A stretch of 5,757 bases of DNA. Source: Candidatus Peribacteria bacterium (GTDB lineage: Bacteria; Patescibacteria; JAEDAM01; Absconditabacterales; Absconditicoccaceae). The translations under genes were made by a program, and so were the position numbers. This document shows, in pieces, positions 5,426-5,757 of the stretch; position 1 is the stretch's first letter; each line of letters starts with the position of its first letter. Where the stretch lies: positions 1 to 5,757 of the forward strand of contig JAISKI010000058.1 in the NCBI GenBank assembly GCA_031261265.1. The letters run 5' to 3'. Under the pieces are notes generated by a model. It worked only from the letters and a program-made list of their open reading frames with translations, searched no databases and had not been told where the DNA came from.

Positions 5426-5757
5426 ATGTTTAGATTGCTTTGACACGTGCTTCCAGATGATAAATCTATTTGGATTGCTTTAACAAATATTTACGGAATT
5501 GGAAGGATTCGTTCTAGAAAGATTTTGGATACCGTAAAAATTAATTACCTGAGTAAAGTAGGTACGTTAAACGAGGACGACCAAAAAAAGATTTCTGATG
5601 AGCTCAAAAAATATGTTTTGGAAAGTGATCTCAAAAGAGAAGTAGCATCAGCGATTAAAAGGCTGAAAGAAATCAAATGTTATAGAGGAATGAGGCATAA
5701 TCTCGGTTTGCCGGTTCGCTGACAATTGACGAGAAAAAATGCAAGAACTGCGAAGAA
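5426..5757 (+). CDS. rpsM: Ribosomal protein S13 (uS13), 3' end outside window, two UGA read as Gly
   Basis: The first 110 residues of the small-subunit head protein S13, which contacts the P-site tRNA and the B1 bridge. It matches the family from residue 1: MFRLLGHVLPDDKSIWIALT aligns without gaps to the usual MARIAGV-LPNDK-IEIALT start. NIYGIGR, RLKEIKCYRGMRHNLGLPVRG and TRKNART follow. TGA at 5441-5443 is residue 6, the conserved Gly of MARIAG. TGA at 5720-5722 is residue 99, the conserved Gly of LPVRGQ-T-NARTR. Start ATG at 5426 is preferred over GTG at 5447 because it restores the full conserved N terminus; the GTG would be chosen only if TGA were a stop. No Shine-Dalgarno is seen. Another 10-15 residues probably lie beyond the edge. 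It is second in the operon after rpmJ. Confidence 0.96.

Noticed and set aside
3..5757. Several truncated or split pseudogenes (transposase, MFS, dCMP deaminase, DJ-1, FkbM, S13)
   Set aside because: Every break is a TGA in an otherwise intact frame, often at a conserved glycine, and S13 is essential. Recoding explains all of them at once.
5426..5757. UGA read as tryptophan (code 4) or selenocysteine
   Set aside because: The aligned positions are glycines, not Trp, and normal Trp sites use TGG (for example SIWIAL, SWDEYF). No selenoprotein family fits.

Overview
The window reads coherently only with a genetic code in which UGA means glycine (NCBI translation table 25). Twelve in-frame TGA codons fall inside six of the nine genes. 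Several sit exactly where the family has a conserved glycine: residue 6 and the G of the LPVRG motif in ribosomal protein S13, the glycine just before the catalytic NEN motif of an IS30 transposase, and two glycines of a dCMP deaminase. No gene ends at TGA; all visible stops are TAA or TAG. Together with the A+T-rich composition, this points to the candidate phyls Absconditabacteria (SR1) or Gracilibacteria (BD1-5), host-dependent or very reduced bacteria. I cannot choose between the two from this window.

Layout, left to right. Bases 3-401 hold the 3' end of an IS30-family transposase, entering from the left edge, followed by a probable right terminal inverted repeat. Bases 402-676 show no gene I can support. 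A leftward two-gene unit follows: a dCMP deaminase (2619 to 2062), then a 453-residue MFS transporter (2038 to 677), with a 22-base gap. Its promoter has a TATAAT box so close to the ATG that the mRNA is probably leaderless. Divergent from it is a DJ-1/PfpI-family protein (2689-3225). Next is an overlapping pair, a RimJ/RimL-type acetyltransferase (3364-3918) and an FkbM-type methyltransferase (3911-4651). The methyltransferase carries an in-frame tandem repeat of a 24-base unit just before its catalytic-domain DIEG motif. A lysine-rich histone-H1-like protein (4773-5108) stands alone between two terminator-like hairpins. The right end begins a ribosomal-protein operon: rpmJ (L36, 5279-5395, only 38 residues) and rpsM (S13, from 5426, cut by the window edge).

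How the genes fit together. The dCMP deaminase supplies dUMP for thymidylate synthesis in a cell likely to depend on nucleotide salvage; the co-transcribed transporter may share a physiological theme, but its substrate is unknown. The acetyltransferase and methyltransferase pair looks like a small modification unit of unknown target. The histone-like protein probably binds DNA. The rpmJ-rpsM order is the common bacterial one. With the standard code, six of these genes would look truncated or split, so recoding is the main biological message here. No clear Shine-Dalgarno sequence precedes any of the eight visible starts.
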